A stretch of DNA of 21,533 nucleotides from a virus, in IMG/VR virus record IMGVR_UViG_3300005581_000165, positions 1-21,533 of that record. The stretch is one strand, 5' to 3'. Made by a program: the position numbers and the translations under genes. Under the pieces are notes generated by a model that was not told where the DNA came from, searched no databases, and saw only the letters and a list, made by a program, of their open reading frames with translations. Positions 8,052 to 16,049 of the stretch are shown piece after piece (positions within the stretch are counted from its first letter, which is position 1; each line of letters opens with the position of its first letter).

Positions 8052-9191
8052 TTATCCTCTATCCGGAAAAAAGTTTTGTCTTGTACCTTCTCTATGAAGA
8101 TCGGTGGTCACACAATGTATACCCCCATCCCAGAAGAATCGGTGTCTAAAGTTACAGATGTGTGGGGTGACCCCGTATCTAGCTAACGCATCAAACACCT
8201 GTTTGTTGTAGTTAAACACTATGACATTTTTAGGGTCAATCACCAGCATATTAATATCAAACACTGTTTCTTCAACATAGCCAACCCAGTCTTTAAGCCA
8301 GGTTTCAACGGTTAACAATACATCATCTTCGTATTCGTGTCCGGGAATCCACCACTTGCCATGATTTTTGTCTTTGAGATCCATGAATGGCTGAACAGCA
8401 TCAAAACTCTGACCTGGCAAATACAACACTTCCCAGTCAGGAAAAGTGTCGGCATATGTGGGAACATCGTGTAAACTGATTATCAATCCTGGTGTAACCG
8501 GACAGTATGTGCCGTCCCCATGCCCGCCAGTGTTGATGATATGATTGCGTGTGTTAGGAAATTCACCATCAATCAACTTGCGATATGAATCTAACTCTTG
8601 ATCGTAGGCCTCGGTGCCAAAATATAAATCTTGACCAATTCTAGAAATCATTGCCCCGTTGATCATTCTGTCAACATGACTTTTAACCTGGTTGCCCTCG
8701 GACTTTACACGCTTGATAATATCGTCGTAGCAAGTAACGCTTGGTTGGTATTCTGAGTAGTCTGCAAATCCATGCAGTTGAAACAATTCGTCTAAAATAA
8801 GTTTGGGCAATGTCAGTGCTTCCTGCACCGAGTGACAGTCAGGCCAGGATGGATCTCTTACACGATCATAGTATTTGTCAAAGTCCATGGAAAAACATTC
8901 GTAGAATGTTTTGCCAACCATGATCATTGTGTCCCTGGGGGTCATTGGTGGTTTGACATAACTGCCACGTAGCACAGACTGATTCTCAGGAAGATTGGGA
9001 CGTAGTACCTCTACACCAAATTCCTCTAATTTCTTCTTGATTGTTTGATAGTCTTCTTCGGTCTCAACGGCAATGCGTTCAAACAGCGATCGTGTTTTTG
9101 AATTTTGAATCCAACTATAAAATTCTGGTGGGTAACTACGTCCAAGTATGCATACTTTGAGTGGATCCCAATGTTGGTAAACAGAAAACAT
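8052..9191 (-). CDS. Amidinotransferase-fold enzyme, copy 1
   Basis: A 379-residue member of the guanidino-group-modifying superfamily (glycine amidinotransferase type), of the usual length. Seen: N-terminal WDPLKVxxxGR, TPRD with D87 (matches MPRD of human AGAT), GGHGD with H224 and D226, and the nucleophile motif GGIHC with C360. By motif alignment recalled from human AGAT, H224 matches His303 and C360 matches Cys407, but the position of catalytic Asp254 is Asn178 (NGAM). Family members move an amidino group from arginine to an amine, as in creatine precursor, cylindrospermopsin (CyrA) and saxitoxin (SxtG) synthesis; others hydrolyse guanidines. It follows the GNAT-like gene by 15 bases and is a paralogue of the gene at 9638-10780. 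The acceptor, and whether it is a transferase at all, are unknown. Confidence 0.78.
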   Translation of the reverse strand: MFSVYQHWDPLKVCILGRSYPPEFYSWIQNSKTRSLFERIAVETEEDYQTIKKKLEEFGVEVLRPNLPENQSVLRGSYVKPPMTPRDTMIMVGKTFYECFSMDFDKYYDRVRDPSWPDCHSVQEALTLPKLILDELFQLHGFADYSEYQPSVTCYDDIIKRVKSEGNQVKSHVDRMINGAMISRIGQDLYFGTEAYDQELDSYRKLIDGEFPNTRNHIINTGGHGDGTYCPVTPGLIISLHDVPTYADTFPDWEVLYLPGQSFDAVQPFMDLKDKNHGKWWIPGHEYEDDVLLTVETWLKDWVGYVEETVFDINMLVIDPKNVIVFNYNKQVFDALARYGVTPHICNFRHRFFWDGGIHCVTTDLHREGTRQNFFPDRG

Positions 9192-9206
9192 AGATCTATT
9201 TACAGG

Positions 9207-9641
9207 TTATTGTACTGGGCCTAAAATTTCAAAACCTTGAAAATCAAACATATACGGCTCCACAGATTCAAAATACATGAATTTAAATCCGCGATCACGA
9301 TAAATTGCACACTCGTTTTGAAAACTACATATGCCTAATCTTAGTCTGGGATTGCGATAGTCCCAGGCATGATGGTCACAAACTACACTGTGTTCATCCC
9401 ATATACGATACATACTCCAGGCCACTAGCTTGTTGTTGTCACGGTATCCCCACACTTCTGTGCCTGGAACAAAAAATCTACCTGGCACCATGGGCATCAC
9501 ACTGTGAAAATGTTTATGAAGACAGTACGCTCTGTACACTTGCAATATATCATCCACAGGCACAGGGTTTAACAATTCACATTCAAGATCAGCTAAAGCA
9601 GTTATCTTACTAAGATCTATTCGTGCAAAGGTCATACTCAT
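9207..9641 (-). CDS. Putative GNAT-like acyltransferase between the two amidinotransferases
   Basis: A 144-residue protein that fits a compact GNAT or aminoacyl-transferase fold: a strand with NNKLVAWSMYRIW, then a hydrophilic turn and RNPRLRLGICSF in the place of the acyl-CoA-binding loop and helix, then a helix and a strand (FKFMYFES) and an aromatic C-terminus. The pattern also recalls the C-terminal domain of arginyl-tRNA-protein transferases. I could not match it to a named family with certainty. Its start overlaps the stop of amidinotransferase copy 2 (ATGA at 9638-9641), and copy 1 follows 15 bases later, so the three are almost certainly co-translated and likely act on one small molecule or residue. 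There is a second ATG two codons downstream. Confidence 0.5.
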   Translation of the reverse strand: MSMTFARIDLSKITALADLECELLNPVPVDDILQVYRAYCLHKHFHSVMPMVPGRFFVPGTEVWGYRDNNKLVAWSMYRIWDEHSVVCDHHAWDYRNPRLRLGICSFQNECAIYRDRGFKFMYFESVEPYMFDFQGFEILGPVQ

Positions 9642-10780
9642 AGGCGCCTCTCCGGGAAATAATCTTGTCTGGTTCCTTCACGGTGTATGTCACTGGTCAC
9701 ACAATGTATACCCCCATCCCAAAACCATCTATGCCTAAAGGGCACAATGTGTGGAGTAATTCCGTGCCTGGCTAATGCATCAAACACTTGTTTGTTATAG
9801 CTAAACACAATGACATTTTTTGGGTCAATGATCAACATATTGACATCAAACACTGTTTCTTCGACATACCCAGTCCAATGCCCCAACCATTCTTCCACCA
9901 CATCAACTACAGCTTGATCTTGCTCAAAACCAGGAATCCACCACTTGCCTTTGTTTTTTTCCTTTAGTGAAAGAAAATCTTTCACCATACCCCAACTTTG
10001 CCCAGGTAGGTATACCACTTCCCAGCCAGGAAATGTTTCAGCATAGGTGGGCACATCATGCAAGCTGATTATTAATCCTGGTGCCACTGGACAGTAGGTA
10101 CAATCAGCATGGCCTCCAGTGTTGACAACATGATTTCGTGTAGATTTGAATTCAGTATCAATGAGAGATCTTAACTCAACTGTGTCTTGAATAAAGCTGT
10201 CAGTGCCAAAATACAAATCTTTGCCTATCCTTGACACCATTGCTCCGTTAAATGTAGTGTTACAACTACTTTTTATACGATTACCTTGTGATTTTATTTT
10301 ATCAAAAATATCTGAGTAGCAGTCTCTAAAGGTGTATTCAACAGCAATTTTATGGATTTCACTACATTCTTCTTTGATAGACTCTGGCAATTCTCTAAAA
10401 TCTTCAATGTTATTAACCACTGGCCATGAAGGATCTTTGACATCGTTATATGACTTTACAAAATCTCCGTGTACCATATTACAGTTTTCGTAAAATGTGT
10501 CACCAACCATTACGGTATGATCTCTGGGAGTCATGGGCGGCGGCAAAAATTTAAAATTTAAAAACTTATCTTTTGGCAAATTTGGTCGCAATACTTCAAC
10601 ACCAAACTCTTGTAATTTTTTTATAATAGCTTGATAATCTTCTTCGGTTTCAATGGCAATTTTTTCAAACAAACTTCTGACATGTGGTACTTTGATCCAA
10701 GAATAAAATTCTGGAGGATAACTGCGTCCTACCACACACACTTTCAACGGGTCCCAATGTTGATAAACTGAATATGTCAT
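9638..10780 (-). CDS. Amidinotransferase-fold enzyme, copy 2
   Basis: A 380-residue paralogue of the protein at 8052-9191. The first 70 and last 190 residues are highly similar, whereas residues of about 95-175 have diverged strongly. The register of active-site motifs is identical: TPRD with D87, GGHAD with H224 and D226, and GGIHC with C360. The residue after the conserved Asp226 is Cys here instead of Gly, and the residue before it Ala. Like copy 1 it has Asn178 in the place expected for the catalytic Asp of human AGAT. Intact motifs in both copies argue for two active enzymes with different substrates, or a heteromer, rather than one decaying duplicate. Start and stop are both ATGA overlaps with the neighbouring genes. 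Confidence 0.78.
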   Translation of the reverse strand: MTYSVYQHWDPLKVCVVGRSYPPEFYSWIKVPHVRSLFEKIAIETEEDYQAIIKKLQEFGVEVLRPNLPKDKFLNFKFLPPPMTPRDHTVMVGDTFYENCNMVHGDFVKSYNDVKDPSWPVVNNIEDFRELPESIKEECSEIHKIAVEYTFRDCYSDIFDKIKSQGNRIKSSCNTTFNGAMVSRIGKDLYFGTDSFIQDTVELRSLIDTEFKSTRNHVVNTGGHADCTYCPVAPGLIISLHDVPTYAETFPGWEVVYLPGQSWGMVKDFLSLKEKNKGKWWIPGFEQDQAVVDVVEEWLGHWTGYVEETVFDVNMLIIDPKNVIVFSYNKQVFDALARHGITPHIVPFRHRWFWDGGIHCVTSDIHREGTRQDYFPERRL

Positions 10781-11286
10781 AATTGTCTTGGATCTTCTCG
10801 GTATTGAAATAACGACGTTAGGTATTCTTCAGGCCACAAATCATAAAAACCTTTACGTGCTATAATTTTTGCCTTGACATTTAAATCTGTAAGCCCTTGT
10901 ACCAATGCTAGTGCGTACTTGCCTTGATTCATTGAAACGCCATTGACTATTTCTGGATCACCAGGATGGTCTTCTAGCACTAATATATCTTTGAGCAACA
11001 AGTGTTTGATGTTTGCTAGATCTAAACTTTTAGAGAATGTATCGCGAGGCCATAGGTCAGCATCGTAGGCAATGACAATTACTTCTTTGTCACCTAACCC
11101 AACCTTGGCTAGATCAACTAAATCGTAGTAAGGGTGCACCCCAACACGAACATCATAGGTATTTTTAAGACGTGCGCTACGTGCATATGGACATGGAGAA
11201 AACCCGCCCAGGGCTGGGTGTGGGACTTCTACAAAGTTTACTATCCACTGTGCAATATCTTGTTTTACAATTTCTAAATTTAACAT
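10777..11286 (-). CDS. CPYA-motif protein, possibly DUF1415-like
   Basis: A 169-residue protein with an N-terminal helix (IAQWIVNFVE) followed by GFSPCPYARSARL (C32). A helix ending in a C-P-F/Y-A motif resembles the start of DUF1415 proteins, a family of unknown function; the similarity is by eye and tentative. Two later segments (KEVIVIAYDADLWP and KAKIIARKGFYDLWPE) look like parallel strands of an alpha/beta domain, each ending near LWP. The start shares one base with the stop of the preceding 52-residue gene (TAATG on the minus strand) and the stop overlaps amidinotransferase copy 2 through ATGA. It is thus the link between baseplate genes and the enzyme cassette. Real gene; function not assigned. 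Confidence 0.5.
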   Translation of the reverse strand: MLNLEIVKQDIAQWIVNFVEVPHPALGGFSPCPYARSARLKNTYDVRVGVHPYYDLVDLAKVGLGDKEVIVIAYDADLWPRDTFSKSLDLANIKHLLLKDILVLEDHPGDPEIVNGVSMNQGKYALALVQGLTDLNVKAKIIARKGFYDLWPEEYLTSLFQYREDPRQL

Positions 11287-11444
11287 TAAAAGAAAGGTAG
11301 TCCAGATTTTTTAGTTGTATCTAAATTGTCTTTGATTAGATCACTGATTAACTCGCGTTCACGATGGCTGAGTTGTAGTGCATGTTCGTAGCTAAGGCCT
11401 CCACGCATGTACCAGGCCATCTTTAAAGATTCTTTACGGAGCAT
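11286..11444 (-). CDS. Small baseplate hub gene, gp51-like (52 residues)
   Basis: A short gene that a length cut-off would miss. The product starts MLRKESLKMAWYMRGG and ends in DTTKKSGLPFF. I recall similar small proteins (a MAWYMRGG-type motif and a TTKK-x-GLPFF end) encoded beside baseplate hub genes in T4-like phages of aquatic hosts, sometimes labelled gp51 (hub assembly); T4 gp51 is much longer. The ATG at 11444 has a very strong ribosome binding site (AAGGAGG, 5 bases upstream). The frame stays open upstream into the end of gp26 and would read SADEISKWVDQLEKEAD before the Met, which also looks coding; a non-ATG upstream start is therefore possible. Its stop and the next gene's start share a base (TAATG). 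Confidence 0.72.
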   Translation of the reverse strand: MLRKESLKMAWYMRGGLSYEHALQLSHRERELISDLIKDNLDTTKKSGLPFF

Positions 11445-11449
11445 GTCAG

Positions 11450-11456
11450 CCTCCTT
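11450..11456 (-). promoter_or_regulatory. Strong Shine-Dalgarno for the 52-residue gene
   Basis: AAGGAGG on the minus strand, 5 bases upstream of the ATG at 11444-11442. It is the strongest ribosome binding site in the minus-strand operon and decides the start chosen for this small gene. Confidence 0.7.
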
Positions 11457-11500
11457 TTCCAATTGATCAACCCACTTGCTGATTTCGTCAGCTGAAAGGA

Positions 11501-12337
11501 TTAGGAGGCGGCTTCGAAAAAACTTACCATGTCCAGGGTAAATGGTTGCTGGTACTCATGCTCACAATGCGGGCATTTTAATGACATGGGCTTGAGTTCG
11601 CCGCTGATCTTTAATTCAACAATGCGCGAACGTAGCTTACCAAACAAGTTACGATCGCAATTTTGTAAGAATTCTTCTATGTATTCTTTTTCAGTGACTA
11701 TGCCATTTGGGGTGTTAATTGCCGCAATGCTGTCTGACAGAGCTTTGACTGTGATGCTGGTAATTTTTTTAAGTGCATCACCTAGTCGTGTTATTTTTTC
11801 TTCGTCGGGTAAGTCACTGCCAGGCAGCATTTGTAACACACGCTGTTCTTCAAATTGCATAGCGTTGTTATCGTTTAATGAACGATAATTCATTGGTCTC
11901 AAAAACATTTCTAAGTCTTGGTAACGAATTGGATCGTTGTAGTTGCCAGGGTGTATGGTATCAATGACTGTGCGTAAGTCTAAGCTAATTTCTTCCTCGG
12001 TGTTACAGCTGGGGCATGAAGTATCTAAATCTAATGCATGACCGTAGCTGGCAATTCTAATAGATACCAACAATGTGTCAATGTCCATGGCTGGTATAAA
12101 CCAAGCATTTTTAATTGCAGGCACACAGCTTTGTATCACATTGACCACAGCAGTACCGTTGAACAATGCATCGGGAGTTCTGTAAGTTATTTCATCTACA
12201 GCAGTCATGGGGTACACAGGAATCTCGCCATTTTCGGGCATGGTTAATGAGCCCTCAGGGTAAAACTTCCCGTTGCTGGGTAATTTGATGTAGATTGCCG
12301 GTTGTCTAAAGAATTGTTGCAGTGGGTTATTTGACAT
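11501..12337 (-). CDS. 26: gp26-like baseplate hub subunit
   Basis: A 278-residue protein of the gp26 type that forms part of the tail baseplate hub. The N-terminus has the conserved-looking segment IYIKLPSNGKFYP and the TYRTPDALFNG stretch common to these proteins. Two CxxC pairs, C108-C111 (CPSC) and C255-C258 (CPHC), suggest a zinc site that joins the middle and the C-terminus; aquatic T4-like gp26 proteins have such pairs, and they are longer than T4 gp26 (208 residues). It is the first gene of the minus-strand operon and is transcribed away from the tape measure gene, with only 45 bases between the two starts. It is followed by the gp51-like small gene, as expected for hub assembly. Confidence 0.8.
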   Translation of the reverse strand: MSNNPLQQFFRQPAIYIKLPSNGKFYPEGSLTMPENGEIPVYPMTAVDEITYRTPDALFNGTAVVNVIQSCVPAIKNAWFIPAMDIDTLLVSIRIASYGHALDLDTSCPSCNTEEEISLDLRTVIDTIHPGNYNDPIRYQDLEMFLRPMNYRSLNDNNAMQFEEQRVLQMLPGSDLPDEEKITRLGDALKKITSITVKALSDSIAAINTPNGIVTEKEYIEEFLQNCDRNLFGKLRSRIVELKISGELKPMSLKCPHCEHEYQQPFTLDMVSFFEAAS

Positions 12338-12350
12338 GAAATTGGTCTCG

Positions 12351-12357
12351 GTAAATA
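12351..12357 (+). promoter_or_regulatory. Candidate late promoter before the tape measure
   Basis: GTAAATA lies 25 bases upstream of the tape measure start, in the 45-base gap between divergent genes. It resembles the T4 late -10 element TATAAATA. The same TAAATA core recurs before other genes of the structural block. Short and AT-rich, so chance is a real alternative. Confidence 0.35.
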
Positions 12358-12382
12358 TAACATTACTTATTGGGTGTAAACT

Positions 12383-15300
12383 ATGGCCTTGGAAAATATG
12401 GATGCAGTTGAGATAGCGCGGATCATTGAAGCTGCCACGGAAGAGCTACGATTATTTGGATCAGTTAGTCAGCACAGTAAAGATGCACTACGTGATGCTG
12501 AAGTTGGCATACGTGGATTTACTGCAACACAAAAAGCCGCAAACAAAGAGCTAGGAAAGTCTTTTGGCGGCCTTGCTGACGGTTTTATCAAAGGCGAAAA
12601 GGGCACTGCCGCATTCAACGGCACAATTGAAACAGCCACAGCCGCACTTGGTCTCATGATCATTGCAATGGGTCCGTTCTCCATTGCCGCCCGGGCTGCG
12701 GCGGCCGCGGTTACCCTATTAGGCAAAGGCTTTGCCAAGGTCAACGAACACAATGATCGAATGCTCAAAGGGTTCCAGGCACTGAGTGAGTCTGGGGCAA
12801 TCGCCAGTGACGGTCTCAAAGGTTTATACGATAATCTCTACGACTTAAACTTAAACGTACACGAATTTGACAAGTTTGCTCAACTAATGGGCCAGAACAG
12901 TGAAACGTTGGCCTTGTTTGGCAATACTACATTTGAAGGTCGTCGAGCACTAAGCGCACTCAGTGAAGCAATGAAACCGGTTCGTCTAGACATGATGAAC
13001 ATGGGCCTCACACTTGAGTCACAGCGTGAGGGTATGTTGGCCTATGTCAAGTTGCAGAGTCAGATTGGTCAGGCACAAAAGCGCAACGGTGAAACAGACC
13101 TTATGCGCACACTTAGACTCAACGAAGGGTCTAATAGATACCTAATGGAAATGGATGCGCTGACCAAGGCCACAGGTGTACAGCGCAAAGAGATGGAAAG
13201 TGAAATGGAACGTGCTCGTAGTGAGCAACGTTTCCGTGCCAAACTTGATGCAATGCGGGCCAGTGGCGATGAAAGTCAGGTCAAAGCCGCCAAAGAACTT
13301 GAACTAGCCAATGCAATTTTAGCCAAACAAGCACCAGAAACAGCACAGGGATTCCGTGACGCTGCCAGTGGCTTTATTAGTAGTGAGGCCGCAGGTAAGT
13401 TCTTCTTGGGCACCATGGGCGAAGGTAGTCAGGTCATGCAAGATCTAACCAACAATAGTGCCACTGCTGGTCAAAGTTTGCAAAAATTATACGGAGCATT
13501 TGGCAGAACCACCAAAGAATTCAATCAAATTGCGCAGGTTGGTGCTTACGATTCGTTTGGTAACTTTGCAGAACAAAGTAATCTTGCAGTGCGAGGTATG
13601 AGCGACTTGCCTGCCGCAATTGAAGCAGCCAAAAAACAGCAAGAAGAACTGGCACGTAATCCAGACAGTAGATTAAATGCACTAAACAACAATTACTTAA
13701 ACCAACTAGAACTAACCAGGGCCGCAGAAAACGTTTTGGAAATAGCTGCCGAGGAGGCTGCAATATCAGTTAATGCATTGAGTACTGCCGCAGTTAAGGC
13801 CGCCGAAGCCTTGGGATTGATAGGTAAAAAGACTCCCAAACCCGCTGAAACTGGAGCACCCACTGCTGTGGCAGCCACAGAAAAAGCTCGAGTTGAACGA
13901 GGCAAAGCAGACACTGCGGCCACAAAAGTTGCTGACTTAAACGATACAATTAAAAACGCCAACAAAGAAGTTGAAAATCTTGAGCGTAGCAAAGCATCTG
14001 CCGAAGCCATTAACGCTGGCAAAGCAAAACTAGCAGACTTGCAAAAACAAAAGGTTACCGCCGAGGAAGAAGAAATCAAACAAGCCCGGGTGGCCAGTCA
14101 AGCCGCACTCGAAGCCAAAAACGAACGTTTACGCATGCGAAAAGTACAAAATACTATTCCATTGATAGAAAAAGATGCCGCAGCCGCACAAAAGAAAATT
14201 GAAGATTTAAAACTCGAACAAGCTCGTTTAGAAATTAAAAAGCGTGATACCCCCCAGGCCGCACCAGGTGCGATTGATCCTCGAGTTATTAAAACTCGTG
14301 AAGCCACCGAGGCAAGAAAAAAAGCCGAGGCTGCGGTAGAAGCTGCCGCGGCAGAAAGAAAACGTCTTGAAGATGAAAAAGGTCGTGGCGCAGACGAAAC
14401 CAGAGCTGCTAGAATAGCTGAAATGAAGGCCAGAAATGAAGCTGCCACAGCCAAAGCAACTGAAGAACTCCGACGCCGACAACAAGGACAGGCCAGCGGC
14501 CCCGGCGACGATAGACTGGTTATTGTGGGGAGAGAGTTATTAGCGGCTGAAAAGAGTCTAAAAGAAAAAACTGATGCGTTGACCGAGTCCCGTAAAAAGC
14601 TGGGACAAACTGGCGAAGAATCAATACCAGCCGAAAAGAAATACACTAAAACTGTTGAAAATCTTATTATTCAAGCAGAAAGCCAGGGTAAGAATATTCC
14701 CACAGGTATCAAAGATAAAACTGGCCGACCAACATCCTCAGCATACGGGATAGGGCAGTTTACCAAAGGCACATTTGAAACAGTTGCTGGCAAAGCCAAA
14801 CCTGGCGAAGCACTGCATGGTAAAACATTTGAAGATTACAAAAAAGATACCGGCTTACAACGTGAAGCAATGACCAAGCTCACTGACATGAATCGCACCA
14901 CACTGTCCAAAAAAGGCCATGAAGGCAATGCAAGAAACTTGTATCTAGCACACTTTTTAGGTGGTGCCGGAGCGTCTGGCGTGTTGGGAGCACCAGACAA
15001 CACTCCAGTTGAGCGTGTGGTAAGTGCTGACCAGATTGCATCCAATGCGCCAGTCTTTAAGACAGTTAAAACTGTGGGCCAACTCAAGGCCTGGGCTGAT
15101 AGTAAAATGGCCACAGCAGAACGCCAACTAACTGCCAAAGCCGCAAAAGAAGGTGTAAAAACTGCCAGTGCTTCGGGATCACTACCCATGGTGAACACAG
15201 CAAATGAAGAAGTACCAGCCATGGCTGATGGTGGAGTCGTCAAGGCAGCACCAGGTGGATCAATTGTGCGCATGGGCGAAGCTGGACTCAACGAAGCCGC

Positions 15301-16021
15301 AATACCACTAAAAGGTGGAATGATCCCAGTGACATTTGGTCGAGACTTTAAGAAAGTGTTTGATCAGATTGTGTATACCTTGGGCAAGTCAAATGACTTA
15401 CTAAATGCAAAACCAAAAAACGAAGATATAAAGATATCCGGCGTTGACCAATATCTCAAAGACATGACAACAATGCTGGGGGATGTTCAGAAACAAAAAC
15501 AACCTGATGTTGGTCAATATTTCAAAGACGTGACATCAATGTTGGGTGATACTCAGAAACAAGAAAAATCTCCGCAGCCAGTCATTGATATCAATGATGT
15601 AATTCGATCCATGTCCAGCACCAATGAAGTGCTACTAAGTTCTGTCACAACAAAATTAACAACTGCGCAAGAAAGTGATCGTCCAGATATTGAGAAAATA
15701 AAAGCACAAGCGTCGGTGGTTTCTCAGAACATGTTTGACAACTATGCCAAAGTAGTGTCGTTGGCCGTACCCGACATTGACAGTCTGGTATCAAAAGAAA
15801 CTGATTTTAAAGAATCAACTAAACTAGCAAATGAAGAACTAGCGACATCAATTGCAGACAAATTACAAGATATTGTTAGACAACTATCACCAAACAACAA
15901 TGCCACAACTGACCTTAAAGAAATGTCTGCACAACTATCCTTTGGTATCAATGAATTAATATCAGAAGCTCGTAGAGGCAACGACAACACCAATCGTTTA
16001 GTGCAAGTAGCACAGAGTTAA
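12383..16021 (+). CDS. Tape measure protein with embedded transglycosylase-like domain
   Basis: A 1212-residue tail tape measure that sets tail length and passes into the cell with the DNA. Order: alpha-helical N-terminus; a hydrophobic, probably membrane-active stretch near residues 84-115; helical region; long Ala/Lys/Glu-rich coiled coil at about 500-750; a lytic transglycosylase-like domain at about 755-865 with candidate catalytic E766 (QAESQGK), SAYGIGQF and LYLAHFLGG; the GEAGLNEAAIPL block near 947-985 common in tape measures; a 22-residue tandem repeat at 1021-1064; then a helical C-terminus. T4's own tape measure gp29 is about half this length and has no such enzyme domain, so peptidoglycan cutting here appears built into the tape measure. 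It diverges from gp26 and ends 28 bases before gp20. Confidence 0.85.
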   Translation: MALENMDAVEIARIIEAATEELRLFGSVSQHSKDALRDAEVGIRGFTATQKAANKELGKSFGGLADGFIKGEKGTAAFNGTIETATAALGLMIIAMGPFSIAARAAAAAVTLLGKGFAKVNEHNDRMLKGFQALSESGAIASDGLKGLYDNLYDLNLNVHEFDKFAQLMGQNSETLALFGNTTFEGRRALSALSEAMKPVRLDMMNMGLTLESQREGMLAYVKLQSQIGQAQKRNGETDLMRTLRLNEGSNRYLMEMDALTKATGVQRKEMESEMERARSEQRFRAKLDAMRASGDESQVKAAKELELANAILAKQAPETAQGFRDAASGFISSEAAGKFFLGTMGEGSQVMQDLTNNSATAGQSLQKLYGAFGRTTKEFNQIAQVGAYDSFGNFAEQSNLAVRGMSDLPAAIEAAKKQQEELARNPDSRLNALNNNYLNQLELTRAAENVLEIAAEEAAISVNALSTAAVKAAEALGLIGKKTPKPAETGAPTAVAATEKARVERGKADTAATKVADLNDTIKNANKEVENLERSKASAEAINAGKAKLADLQKQKVTAEEEEIKQARVASQAALEAKNERLRMRKVQNTIPLIEKDAAAAQKKIEDLKLEQARLEIKKRDTPQAAPGAIDPRVIKTREATEARKKAEAAVEAAAAERKRLEDEKGRGADETRAARIAEMKARNEAATAKATEELRRRQQGQASGPGDDRLVIVGRELLAAEKSLKEKTDALTESRKKLGQTGEESIPAEKKYTKTVENLIIQAESQGKNIPTGIKDKTGRPTSSAYGIGQFTKGTFETVAGKAKPGEALHGKTFEDYKKDTGLQREAMTKLTDMNRTTLSKKGHEGNARNLYLAHFLGGAGASGVLGAPDNTPVERVVSADQIASNAPVFKTVKTVGQLKAWADSKMATAERQLTAKAAKEGVKTASASGSLPMVNTANEEVPAMADGGVVKAAPGGSIVRMGEAGLNEAAIPLKGGMIPVTFGRDFKKVFDQIVYTLGKSNDLLNAKPKNEDIKISGVDQYLKDMTTMLGDVQKQKQPDVGQYFKDVTSMLGDTQKQEKSPQPVIDINDVIRSMSSTNEVLLSSVTTKLTTAQESDRPDIEKIKAQASVVSQNMFDNYAKVVSLAVPDIDSLVSKETDFKESTKLANEELATSIADKLQDIVRQLSPNNNATTDLKEMSAQLSFGINELISEARRGNDNTNRLVQVAQS
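15443..15574 (+). repeat. 22-codon tandem repeat inside the tape measure gene
   Basis: Two direct units of 66 bases (15443-15508 and 15509-15574) encode residues 1021-1042 and 1043-1064. Both read V-x-QY-x-KD-x-T-x-MLGD-x-QKQ with conservative changes. Tape measures change length by gain or loss of such units, and this looks like a fairly old in-frame duplication. Confidence 0.8.
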
Positions 16022-16023
16022 TG

Positions 16024-16030
16024 GTAAATA
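16024..16030 (+). promoter_or_regulatory. Candidate late promoter before gp20
   Basis: GTAAATA lies 19 bases upstream of the gp20 start, in the 28-base gap after the tape measure gene. It shares the TAAATA core with T4 late promoters. An AAGGA ribosome binding site follows before the ATG. Confidence 0.35.
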
Positions 16031-16049
16031 TTCAACACAAGGACTTCTA

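Noticed and set aside
14098-14646. A 182-codon minus-strand frame opposite the tape measure coiled coil
   Set aside because: Composition (Ala/Ser/Phe) follows from the complementary strand of Lys/Glu/Ala codons; it is a shadow.
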